Origin: Blastomussa wellsi
Lineage: Eukaryota > Cnidaria > Anthozoa > Scleractinia > Plerogyridae
DNA: 64,000 nt
Direction of reading: 5' to 3'
Assembly: GCA_947652115.1 (NCBI GenBank)
Contig: OX393561.1
Location: 40,518,373-40,582,372, forward strand
The notes under the pieces are model-generated. The model saw only the letters and a program-made list of their open reading frames with translations, was not told where the DNA came from and did not search any database. Below are positions 45,859 to 58,100 of the stretch, piece by piece. The translations under genes were made by a program, and so were the position numbers. Numbering within the stretch: the first letter of the stretch is position 1; the number at the start of each line of letters is the position of its first letter.

Positions 45859-46237
45859 TATAATTTGGTTTTATCAACTGGGTTGATAATGTGAATTGGC
45901 CACCATAAAGAGCTTCAAGAGCTGACGTTTCGAGCGTTAGCCCTTTGTCGGAGCGAATCGATTCGCTCCGACAAAGGGCTAATGCTCAAAACATCAGCTC
46001 TTGAATCTCTTTACGGTGGCCAATTCACATTATCAACCCAGTTGATAAAACCAAATTATATTGTTATACTTCCCACCAACGCAGCACAACTTACCCCCTC
46101 TATAAGTAGATAGTTGTGTGTGCATGCTGGTCAGATTCAATGGCAGATTCTCTGTCCCCCCAAACAGTATCAACCCACTTTTGTCCAATCACCTCTGGAC
46201 ACTGAGCTTAGAGGTTCCATTGTGGGATCCATAAGAG
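45859..46237. mobile_element. Foldback retroelement-like repeat, copy 2, plus shared flank
   Basis: 45859-46100 is a copy of the foldback family (ATCAACTGGGTTGATAATGT ... TTACCCCCTC) with a central perfect palindrome GAATCGATTC. 46101-46237 (TATAAGTAGATAGTTG to GGATCCATAAGAG) is the reverse complement of 61893-62031, the flank of copy 3. The shared flank shows the two loci derive from one larger repeat. No clean 13-bp duplication remains on the left. Confidence 0.65.
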
Positions 46238-46721
46238 TTAAGTTTACTTATAAATTTGTCAATCACAAATTCTGAAATATATACCTTGACACGGCTCCTT
46301 CATAATACTCTGACTGATACCTGTCAGGGTCAGGGCTGTCATTAAGGGCTGCAACCCATAACACCTGTTACGGCTGAGTATGCTTGATTTTCCCTTGGTG
46401 CTACGGGTGAAATTGCCTGTTGTTGATAGAATTCAACCACAAAGTAACAAGTTTGCTAAGGGTGTGGAGAACGAGGCTATAGGTGACACAAAACTTAATG
46501 ACAGCCCAGAAGGAAATATTAATTTATGAACTGAAACCTTGTGAATTGGGTTTGGGTTAGCTGGTATAACCTGTTTTTTTTTTTTCATTGATTACGTGTG
46601 TTTTGAAAGGTGATACAAACACTGTATTTTGAGGGCAAAATAAAAATGACAATTTTGTGTTGACATGCCAAGTCATGATAATTATTTTTCTGGAACACAA
46701 AAACCATGTGGATTTACTGTG

Positions 46722-46985
46722 GTTTTCAGAAACATGCGAACTCTGCTCATGTCAACGGTTACGTTTTTCGCTGCCGTCAATCATCAAGCGGACCTCTCAG
46801 AAAACAGCGGTACAATTCAACAGGGTCAAAAGGTCACATCTGTCAGTCGTGATTGGTAGACTTTGATCCATTTTGTTTGTTTCTGATTTTTAAGGTTCAT
46901 TAACTTTTACCATAATTATGATTGATGGCAGCGAAAAACGCAATCGCTGGTTGGGTTTTGAACTGCAGAGTTCGCTTGTTATTGA
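46722..46985. mobile_element. MITE with 60-bp inverted ends
   Basis: GCGAACTCTGCTCATGTCAA followed by CGTTTTTCGCTGCCGTCAATCAT on the left pairs with ATGATTGATGGCAGCGAAAA followed by ...CTGCAGAGTTCGC on the right. Two overlapping short frames inside are artefacts. No target duplication was confirmed. Confidence 0.65.
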
Positions 46986-47157
46986 AAACTGCAGTAAAAT
47001 TTTCTGTGACAATCCTTGAAACAAGGCCTCAGGTCTATATGAACCATGTAGATGCGCCATGAAATTAAGTGTCTTGTCTGAGAATGCAATGCAGTGATCG
47101 GATCCTGGCCAAAGCTTGAAACCTGACTGCCAGGTCAGGAGTCCAGCACCCTGACCA

Positions 47158-47290
47158 TCAGGCCCAGGTTGTTCAAAGAGTGGATAACACTATCCACTGG
47201 ATAAATCACTATCCAGCGAATAGTGCAGTTTGTTTTGCCAACACTTATCCACGGGATAGTGTTACCCACCGTTTGAACAACCGGGGCCAG
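47158..47290. mobile_element. MITE with GGCCCNGGTTGTTCAAA ends
   Basis: The left end GGCCCAGGTTGTTCAAA and right end TTTGAACAACCGGGGCC are inverted. Inside, GGATAACACTATCCACTGG and GGATAGTGTTACCCACC repeat the GTGGATA motif several times. About 130 bp; no coding capacity. Confidence 0.75.
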
Positions 47291-48670
47291 GTTGGCACAT
47301 ATCCAAGTAAAGCCAGGGGAAATAGTAAATTGTTTGGGGGGTGAGGGTAACTGACTTTGCTTGCTATTCACTGTTCTGCTCTTCAACTTACAGGATACCT
47401 GCTGTGTGTGCAAAAGAAACAGGCTAATCAGTTGAGCGCGAGTGAGATGCAGTGGAGAAACACTACTGATGCCCAAAAACTTCCAAAACTAAATTATCTT
47501 TATTACTGTAAGAAAACCAAGAGATGTCAATTACTTAAAATTTGCAGGTGTATTGTATTATTATCAATAGCTTTAAATGCTCCAAGGAGTTAAAACCAAG
47601 CCAAACTGACAAGGGAAATGAATGAACAGTAAATCAAAAGCATCATATTCCTAACTGATTGCTGCCCTTGTCCTTTTTCTTGCATTGCAGTTTTACCTCT
47701 CCACTTATAAATTTACTTTCTAGTAGAAAAATGTCCAGTGCAATTTGCAAAGAACAATCATTTTGAAAAAATATATATCTGTCGTGAATGCTCCTGCATA
47801 CACCAAATTGAAGAAACATCGACCAGGTCAATAGTGTGGAATCCATAAATGTCAAGATCCAGTGGGATTGTGAAAATCATGTATAATTCTATCACACAAT
47901 GATCATTTTTCCAATTTCACAGTAATGTTTGGGCCACATTGTTCGTGATTTATTTTATAGTTTTCGCAGTCAATGTTTCTTCAATCAGGTGTACCTATGG
48001 CAATTTCTGTTGTATAACTGACAAGTTTAGACATCACTACTGAACAGTACAACTTGGTTTGTGTTGATAACAAATAGTTTGCAAAGTTGTCAGTTTTGTT
48101 GGTGCAGTGGCAAAATAGCTATGAACAGCCAGAAGCCAAAAAGTAACAATCCAAGACTGAGTTACAGTTTTCTTTGCATTGTAGTTAATATTGCCATTTC
48201 TTTGGTGCCAACAATGTCAATAATATCATAGCTCACCTATGACTTGACATTCCTCAGAGCTCTTTATTTCCCTACAGTGACACGCCAAGGTAATATTTTC
48301 ACAGATGAAAATCTGTTCCGCCATCTTATGCGAGTGCAAGTTGTGTAACTTCAATCTACATCCATCCTTAGTTTGTCAACTTTAGTTTATATCATGATCT
48401 TCGTTTGAATTAGCTCTAGTATTTAGCCATCGGTTTTGATAAGTATTTTTCGTTATTGCAGTGTTTTCGTTTGTGTTTGACGTGTTTATTGTGAGGCAAC
48501 AAACGGTCGCAAAGCATATCGGTTGAAGGTGGGACCTTAATGACACTTTTCAAATTAAAATTAAGCTGCTGCTTCTATACATACTCTGACTAACGATACT
48601 CATAAAATTCTGTGGAACTTGTGTTCAAAATGTTTGTCACAATTAATGTGTAACTGGCTATTTTTAAACA

Positions 48671-48980
48671 GGGTTCGTACCCCTTTTCAAAGACAAATTT
48701 CCAGGACTTTTCCAGGCCTTTTCCAGGACTCACATCAAATTTTCCAGGACTACAAAATTCACATTAAACCCTTTTTCGTCCAAGATCCCAATATAAATTC
48801 TCCCAACTGTAAGCCTCGCATTCCTTATAAAGTTAGTTCAGAACAATTCATTTCTTGAGTTTAAATTTCCAGGACTTTCCAGGACCTGTAATCTTTTACC
48901 AGGACTTTCCAGTCCTGGAAAATGCCATAATAAAATTCAAGGACTTTCCAGGTTTTCCAGGACCCGTACGAACCCTGTTT
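48671..48980. mobile_element. hAT-like MITE with CAGGGTTCGTAC ends
   Basis: CAGGGTTCGTACCCC on the left and GACCCGTACGAACCCTG on the right are inverted ends. TTTAAA lies immediately outside each end and may be (part of) the target duplication. The interior is repeated TTCCAGGAC/TTTTCCAGG. The hydrophilic open frames across it follow from these repeats. Confidence 0.7.
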
Positions 48981-49173
48981 AAAGCAATTACATTTTCAGT
49001 GTCATCTACTGCATTTGAATTGACAATTGAGCTTGCTCTACAGCATTCACGTGTAGAAAGTGCAGACTGTGACAGAAGTTCAATTCACAAGAAGGGTAAT
49101 CTTTTAACATGGTTTCATTCGTATTTATCTTCACATGCCACAGGCATCCTAAACCAAGAGCTGCCTGTTAAAA

Positions 49174-52100
49174 CTACACAGCGACCTTAGAACACATATA
49201 TACATCCTGATTGTGCAGGCGGCTCAAGTCGGGGTAGAGTGGTTTATTTTCATCCGCTGTCCATGCACGCCCATCTCTAAGGGCATCATTTAGACTGTCA
49301 ATCCATGTCGCACGGTCAGCCTTAGTATCAGCTGCCAGAAGGTATCTGATAATGTATGAAGAAATGTACAATCAGCATGTTAGCTCTAGATTTCATTTAT
49401 CATTCATTACAATACTTATTAATAATACTTCTTGAAAAATAATGTAGTAGGAAATTCATTCAAGTCAGGCTAGGAGATCTACATGTTGGAGCATAATTGT
49501 TTCTTTACATGTATGCTAGAAGAAATGCCGCATGTGCCATGTTCAATGTGCCAACACCATCTTGGATCGATGAAATTTGTGTACATGCTGTTTACATGAT
49601 CTGCTGTTGAGAGATTTTGTACCAGAATTAAATTCTCATACCAGTTCAACACATATATGACATTTTCTGGTCACAAGGAACTAGGGAAAGTTGCTTAATG
49701 TGATGATAACACCCCCATCCCCAATCTGATCAGTTTTTACTGTTATCTAGAGGATGTAATTTATAACTAGAGTGATTTGGTGATGACTTACTTGACTTCA
49801 GTACCACATGACCTCTTCAACTTCAGTTCCATTGTGTTTGGACGAGCACATAAGTCCCTTGCAACTCTTGTCACCTCCTCACTGGTGCATTCTGCTAAAT
49901 TTATGCAACCCATTGGAGGCTAAAACAGGCAAACAGTACTGTTAAATGAAGACCTCTGTTGGAAATAGTGGGCTGGCTGGCATCTTTTTAGTTGCAGAGA
50001 AAGCAACTCTCCCTAGATCGGTTACTAGTTCAGCACACCAGATTCCTGGTACATGAACACACACTTTACCACTGGCATGAAAGGAAAGACTGCACAGGGT
50101 TTGAAAAAACTAACAGTCCAGTTTGCAATCCCTTTGAATAAACAGTGCTTAAATTTTGCTTGCCTACATGTAATTTGCAATTGGACGCTAATTGCCCATA
50201 TTTTATATTTGTGTATGGAGGAGACTGGGCGAGTGCACTAGTAGCTTGAAGGTCACTGCCCAGTTGGTTAGCTCTCCAGAATTTTAGTTCACAACCCCAG
50301 GGAAGGAAATAAGGGAAAACAGACTGATAGGTGATTTTTTGCTTGGGTGCAAATGATTCCCCTACCCCCCAAGAAATTTTATTATTTAATCTCATTTTTG
50401 GCTGGCAACTTTGATAGGTAATTACCGATCACCAGCCATTATTTCCATCCCTGCAACCCTTCAGACAACTGTTGTGCTGCACTAATTATGAGATACAGTA
50501 CCGCTTACTGAGGTATTTTGTAATTTTTCTTTTACTTTTCTTATTAAAAATCTCAAGTTCTCTGTCATACTTAACTTTTAAGGGGCACAATATTAGTATA
50601 TCTAGACGTGCCCCTCTGCTCTCCTTCCAACATACAGTGTATATCAATTTAAGTGTTACATATTATACTTACATACCATTAAATATATCTACATATCATT
50701 TGTATCAACTAGGGATTGGAGGAATAAATAAAATAAATAAAAAACAAAAGATAAGCAAACCACTCAACGCATTACCTTCGCATTCTCAACGCGTTAGGGA
50801 ATTTTTGTCAACGCGTTTCCTTCGCGTTGAGAACACGTTAGGTGGTTCGCTTATCTCCGAGCGGTACTGTATGCTCAAAATGATTACCTTAATACTTTCA
50901 TCTCCAGGATATCTCCAGTAGGACATGACAGCACCTTGAAGCACACACCATCTTCTTTGCCATGCACCATAGCCACCAATGTCTTCTAGAATGGTCTATA
51001 GGAAAAGAAAGGACATACAGCTAGCCTACATTCATGCACCAAGTAACTGTTTTGTCTGTGTGCTCTTACCAGAAATCCATTCACACGGTTGTTGTATTGA
51101 GGGGAACATTCAGCCTTCATTTCTAGGAAGTTGCTCAAAGGACAACCATCAGTCACCTGAAGAAAGAATAACAAACTGTTGTCAAAAACGCAAATCCAAT
51201 CATAGCTTGAAAGTTGACAAATTTATTAGCAAGTTCCAATGTACCTTATCAAGGGAGAATCGCTTTGATTTGATTGTGGGTAGATTGACATGTGTCACTC
51301 CTACAAGAGAGAAGCTGCTTGTCCTGAACACTGTTTGTGGTGATGCTGGGACTTGAGCCGCTAAAAGAAAAATCAATACCGGTAAATAATGCTCACTAAG
51401 CTGAGTAAGGTTACACTTGTCTAGACATTTAGTTTTCTATTCTCACTGGTAATTATATATAACCTTGACATACTATGCACTACTGATCGATGATGGCTGG
51501 AAAAATTCAGGAACAATAAGGAAAACCTATAGTGGAATCCTGATTAACAAGTCCCTTGAATCTCCAAAGGAGATTCAATTAAGGGTTAAAGAAAGTGGGA
51601 TCATTGTAACACTTTTGATCGATTCAACAAAATATATATTCAATGAACTCTAAGTTCTAAATCAAAATGATTCATACACACCAGGAGAGGGGGTGTCTGA
51701 TCCTCTTCGCTGTGAACAACAAACATTTGAACAGCAAGTCAATAAGGATTAGCCCAGAAGAACAGCAAATTTTGGCTAGTTTGAATAAAAAATTTTCACA
51801 TAAAGAATTGTGACAGAACATTTCTTAAAAACACTATAATAAGATTTAAAAAGTTAAAAAGCAGAATTAAAAATGACTAAGTTTCGATGTTACCACTGAC
51901 AACATCATTATCAAGTCAAAATTTTCTTAAAACTACAGTAGGTTCTTTAAATAATAACTTAAAGATGAACAATACAAGTTACAATACAAATTTACAAGTT
52001 AGACAAAAAGCTTCGCACATAAAATTTTCCTTACTAAAATTCCTTTGACAACTTTTGGTGACTGGAAGATCTTGTGTTTAGCAGGTGTGGCTGGTGTGCT

Positions 52101-55100
52101 TACAACAGCCTTTTTAACATTCTGAAAATGAAAGTAAATAACAAATAATAAGTGTAAACAGTATAATTATTTGAAGGAGAAAAAACTGCCAGTAGCCTTT
52201 ATTACAAGCAGAAATAATCTTACCGGTAATCATGTTTTTATTACATTTTTCATGTTAAATTTGAAAGTAGGCAGGGAGCAGGGATAGCGTAGTGGTGGGA
52301 GGGTAGTCACTTGAAGGGATAGACAAGGAGGCCCTTCTTCCCTCTCATACACTCAGTTTTTTGAAAATGTAATAAAGACGACTAAAGAAGATACTTAGTT
52401 TTTTAAAATTCAAACAAAGAAGATATTTTAATATGGGGAGATTGGGAGTCGAACCCAGGACACACGATTCAAGAAGCATCACCTATCCACTAGACCACTA
52501 CACTATCAGAGCACTAGCTGCAAGGGCCCCAACTTTGCAACTTTAAATACTACAGGTCTAAGTTTATGTAATACTTTTTCAGTGTCAGCCAAACCACAAT
52601 AGGAGCAGTACGCAGCAGCAAGCAAATCCAAAATCAAGTGGAGCTAACTGCAAGCAAACATGAGTGGAACTAACTGCAAGCAAACCGGGGGCGTTATTTG
52701 TGTAACCATATGTAGTAGGTAGTCACTGGAATGGATAGACCAGGTGGCCCTTGACATTTCGTTATGCCTGGTGAAGGCACTGACCAGCGTCACATGTGGG
52801 TTGAGTTTGTTGTTGGTTCTAGTCCTTGTTCCAAGGATTTTCACCAGGCTCTCCTGACGAGTTTTCCTCCCTCCGCAAAAACCAACACTTCTAAATTCCA
52901 ATTCAATCAGAATTCTAAGGGCCACAGGTTTGTTAATCAAAAACCTAGTTATATGCTACCTTGTTAAACAAAGGAAATTGTGTACCCTGCTCCTGATACC
53001 TGCCCTCTAATGAGAACCCAGCTGACAAAATGTAACTCTGTTTGCCCAGACCTTACTAATTAACACTCACCATACAAAAAACCTTAATCGCTACTTTAAA
53101 ATCAGGCTTGATATCCTTCCTGAAAAGTTAAATATTAGACAAATTTATAATCCAAAATTTATAATCCAAAATGTAAAAGCCATGATTGGAAAACAAGCTT
53201 TAGTTTACTTACAAAGTGAATTTTTCAGGGAAGATCAAGAAGTTCCCTTCTGTGGCATCATTTGTTGACAAAACTCTTGAACAGTAGAACTCATGTGGAC
53301 CATGTTGAATGATACAGACAAAGTAGAACATGCCAAGATCTGAGAAAAAAAAAAGAATTAAAATCTCCTATTCCAGAATCAATTACCTATCAATTAAATA
53401 AATACAGACTTGTTCACTCACCGTGTCTGATTCCCACTCTTAACACATCCATAAAATCTTGACGAAGGGAAATTTTGACATCTGAAATAAAAAGAGATAA
53501 ATCCCTTAGTGTCACACCTTGTTTGTTATCTGGAGGGAGGCGAGGGGGGTTCTGAGGGGAGGGGACAGGAGGCCTGAACCTTGCACTACCTGTACCTTTT
53601 ACATACACCTGGCTCCAGCCTTTTCATTTTATTCTATTAGTATAATATTATCCTGTTTTGTGATTTTTCTTTTTTCCCTTCCATATTATTAATCCAGCTT
53701 CTTAATTCCCACCCTCTCCTTCCTCCTCCTTGGGCTCCCTTCCCCCCTTCTTCACTTATCAGTATTAACAATGCACATAACAGACCTGATATTGTTAGGG
53801 TCGCCAAACAGGCTGGTGTTGAAGATCCAGTGCCATTTCCATTAGAACCTTCAGCAGTTGCAGTTTTCAATTTCTGGACTTCATCTAAGCATGCTGTCCT
53901 GTGTTCAGCTATGATACAAGTCAAGTCAGTGGTGTTAAGAACTTTTAGCTTTCATGTAGGCAAGTACTGTGGGAGAATATTGACACGAGGTATTGACAGT
54001 ACAAGTTAAAATGCACACGAGATTTTCATATTCCCAATTCATTATTAAGTTAGGAAATATTTGACTGGCAATCAATTGGCCTTCTGATAAATATATGTTA
54101 ATTATATCAATTCATAAAATGACACAACACTTTAAATAATTATAATAATATTCACCACCTACTTGCAAGTAAAAGAACTCTTTCTGCTTCAATTTCTTCT
54201 TGTGAGCCCCTGAAGGTGATATCATTTGCAACACACAGATTTAGAGCTTGACTTGCCTGAAGAACAATGTTCTGCTGGTATGCAGCTTCCTCAAGGAGAG
54301 TCTATAGAAAAGGAAATTGCGGTTGATGTTAATTAATGGGTAGCACTTCATGTACAAGAATCTGGATTGAGCAGTCTGGGTTCAAACCTTTAAATGCGAT
54401 TAAAATGCATATTTTAACAAAGTTAACAAAAAAGAGCAGTAGCAGTAGACTGCAGTGGAAGCTCCTGGATACCCCAGGTACCCAACCTCCACTTTCAAGG
54501 CCTGGTAATAATAGGACCTCTCTCCACCCAGGAGTTTTAGTTTATAGATGGCTACCGGAGAATTGCTAGGATTTACCTTGGGGTAACAGCCAGCAAGATT
54601 TTTCTGTGTTTTGAAGCTGCTCAAGTCATTTCTGCATTCTTTTGAATGATGTCCTTTCTTGTTCTTTGTTTTACATCACTGCTGAGTTTCACAGGTTCTT
54701 ACACCAAGAATGAGCCAGTTGCTGGGATACCCTGATAGAATGAAGGGCGGGGGGCGGGGGAGAGTGGCGTAACCCAGTGATAGACAGGTATCCCATCAGG
54801 GACATAACAATACTCTCAGACACTTCATGCTAATTAAGAAATCCAGAGTCGAGCACCAGAAGCAATGAGCCAAAGCTTCCATTGCTATAATCAGTGAACA
54901 TATGAACTTGTATGCTTGCAATTTGCTTGTAAAAAACAGGCTTTAGTAAGTAAAGTCTGTTTAAAATTTTACATGTTCAATGTGTTAAGTTCTGGAAAAT
55001 ACAAGTATCTATACTCCCCCACAGAAGGGATTGCAAATTCCTGTGGGTGGGGGGTTCTCAAAGGCTAAAAGTTGAAAGAAATGTATGAAGCTTAACTGAA

Positions 55101-58100
55101 ATTTCCAGAGGAGTGGGAGGGGGGGGGGGTCCTTAGGAAAAATCGCTTCTGTGGGAGGTATACTAAAGAATATGTACATGCACCATATATTGTAAATGTG
55201 CTTGACGTGAAGAGAATAGCTTACTTTGATGGCATCCTGTGTTCTTGTTGGTCTTGTTGGTACTGCTGTTTTAGGTTTATGTACTGTCTTGGTGGCATAT
55301 TGTTCACTTGACTTGTTGTTGTAGCCAGACTGGTAGGTACCTCCTTTTTCGACGTCAGCAGGAGTGTTGGCTGAAGCACTATCCTTTGTTTTCTTTTCTT
55401 CTCTTTTCTGTTCTTTATCCATCTACATGTGGGATATGGTTTAAAATAATGGATTCTACATTTCATTTATAACCTTTCTATAGATATATAGTTAGCCATG
55501 GTTTCACCAAAAATGACTCCCATACAACACATTTTCCGAAAGGCACCCAAAAAGGTTATCAGTAACCTCAAAATAGTGGTCAGGAATTCTTTTAAAACAA
55601 TTCAGGGTAGTAGCCAACCTCTCTGAGCAACTGTAGAGCAAAGTAGACAACACTTTTTATTGGGTGTTGGTGCTTATTGAAAGTGCTGGGTAAAATGCAT
55701 GAGAAACAAAATATAAAATGATGTGATGGGCCTACCTGTTTACACTTTTCTTCATAGCTCATTTTAAACATACTTTCTCTGTCTTTCTCCAGTTCTTGAT
55801 CAAACTGACCAAAGTCAAAACTGAATGTTATTTCATGAATGTTGACATCATTAAGATTGACAGTTTCATTTGGATCGAATTGGTACTCCTTGGTGGGCCT
55901 TCTAGGAACCTTGAATGCACAATCATCTCTTTTAGTTGATTCTCTTGCAGCTTTCCTTGAAGAGCTTGGAGGCTTCTTTTCCATCACAACAGCTGGGGTG
56001 AGATCATTGGACACCTGTTCTGCTGCATTTGCTTTCCTGGCACGTTTCTCAGTTTTGTCCACACTCGTCACTTTCGTGTTCTCTCCTCTTCGTTGTTTAG
56101 GTTTCACTTCTGAGCCATGACAAGGAACCGCTTTGACTGTAACAGTCTTTTCACTGTTATCACTCTTTGCAGCAACCACTGAAGTTTTCTCTTCAACCAC
56201 ACAGGCTTGGATAATGCATGGCTGTTCTTGTGGCTTCTGTTTTGAATGATCTGTTGTCAATCCTTTCTCATCAACAGGTGTTGCTACAATTGTCACAGTG
56301 TTATCAAGCACTGTTTTTGTTGGTGTTTTCACAGAACCTTTCATCTTTTGTTCTTTATTTCCAGTTCCTTTGCTGGCAATGTTGTGCTGCGTGGGCATTG
56401 CCTCGCTGACGATCTGTACTTTTGCTCTGGGTTTTGGAGTAGGTTGATCACCATCTGATTTGTTGACCCCATCTAAACTGTCATCACTGCCTTTCCTTTC
56501 CCTCTTCGCTGGAACAGGGGCACAGCTTCCATCACCATCTTCACCAACCAATAAACTTCGCGACTGATTGTTGCGATTGATTGTGTTGGTATTTTTCTCC
56601 TCACATTCCAACTCGCTGACCTTTGCAATTTCCTTGTGGCTCTCGTCACTGCATCGAACCTTGCTGTTTTCCTGGTTAGAGGTAGGTGGCTCTGGAGCTT
56701 TCCTCTTTGTTACAGATGTTGCATTTTGTTCCACAGCTTCTCCACTACCATTTTCTTCAGTCTCCTTTGGGGGAGAAGGAGCTTTTCTTTTACCTGCTTG
56801 CTGTTGTTCCCCAGCTGGTCTCTCTTCAAAGTTGGTGTCTGTGACGGCCACCCTTGGTGGCTTAGGTGGTGGGAATAGTTTTTCTTTGCTATTGTCTGGA
56901 TTGCTTTTTTGTGAGGCACCATTCTCAAACACACTTCGTGCATCAGCCAGTTTTCCAGGAGTATGCGACATCTTAAGCTCACAAGCCGTCTTACCACTGT
57001 TTTCCTGTTGACACAAGTTACAGCCAAGCAAAATTTCAGTAACGATGCAAGATCAACTATCGCATTATTTTTCCTCAGGGCTTTCATTTACGTGTAGACC
57101 TGGCACCCACTGGAGCTCCAGTGGGTGTCCTGTTATGAATCTCAAAGTAAAATTCATGTAGCCCCTAAACAGGGGAGATACACTGTATGTTTGGCTTTTT
57201 ATATTATCCTTCAAGGGATATGATAAATGCAATGGAAGCCACCTACAGGGGAGCCACACCCTTAAGGACACCCTATTAATAAAGCCACCTCCTTATTAGG
57301 ACTTTACTTTGGCTGAAAAAAACTTAATAATCAAATCCATCCAGTCAACGTCTCAATGAAAAGCAAATTTATTTTATGGAGTTGTTTTCAAATTGTTGCA
57401 CGACAAGTGTATGCATTATCTTGTAACCGCATTAGCTTCAGTGACGGAATCAAAATAAAGAGAAATTCTTGCAAAGAATTCTGGTCGACAGGGAGTCTTA
57501 TAATAACCTCTCAAATACGGCCAGCCCATTTTCATTAATACAACAAGATTTTTTTGTAGCCCGTTAATAACCAGATTAATAGTATTCCATAGTACTTCAT
57601 ATCTTTTTCAAGCCATGGAATTTCTTGAAATAATTTCACCTTTTGCTCATCCGTTGCATTAGTTTCAAATGCAGCAGATCTTGATGCCACACTTGAGCTG
57701 CCAGTGCTGTAATTGCTCGTTCCAGATCCTTGTGTTACCGCTTTCCAGTGTTTCTTTGGTGCCACGCCATTTTCTTGATCTTTCTGTTGCATTTTTATAA
57801 GCTGCTCTTTCCTTGCCTGAAAATAATTATGATCAAGCTCTTTTATTCCCAAAAGTTTGGCCTTATGTTTTCAAGTTTGTAAAGAGAAAGATAGTGTGAC
57901 AGATGCAGTAGATAATATTATTGTCTAAGAGAAGCTCAAGTTGTGTGTACATTATTCACATGTGCATAGTCATAGAGTGGGCCTAACAATAATTATTTTC
58001 TTCAATAAGCTAAAGCAGGCTGGACAAGAAGTTAGTCCCCCCTTACTTCGTGTAAAAATAATGTAACTACTAGATTGCCAAGCTTCAGCAGACTAAGTTT

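Larger units (their letters stand above)
44015..48664. other. Intergenic region between convergent TCAIM and ANLN
   Basis: The left part should contain the TCAIM 3' UTR; several AATAAA-like signals exist and none can be chosen. The rest is AT-rich with MITEs listed separately (44936-45075, 45558-45858, 45859-46237, 46722-46985, 47158-47290). No host gene is supported. Confidence 0.45.

Noticed and set aside
52438..52508. Functional tRNA gene on the minus strand
   Set aside because: A and B boxes are present but the acceptor stem does not pair; more likely a SINE head.
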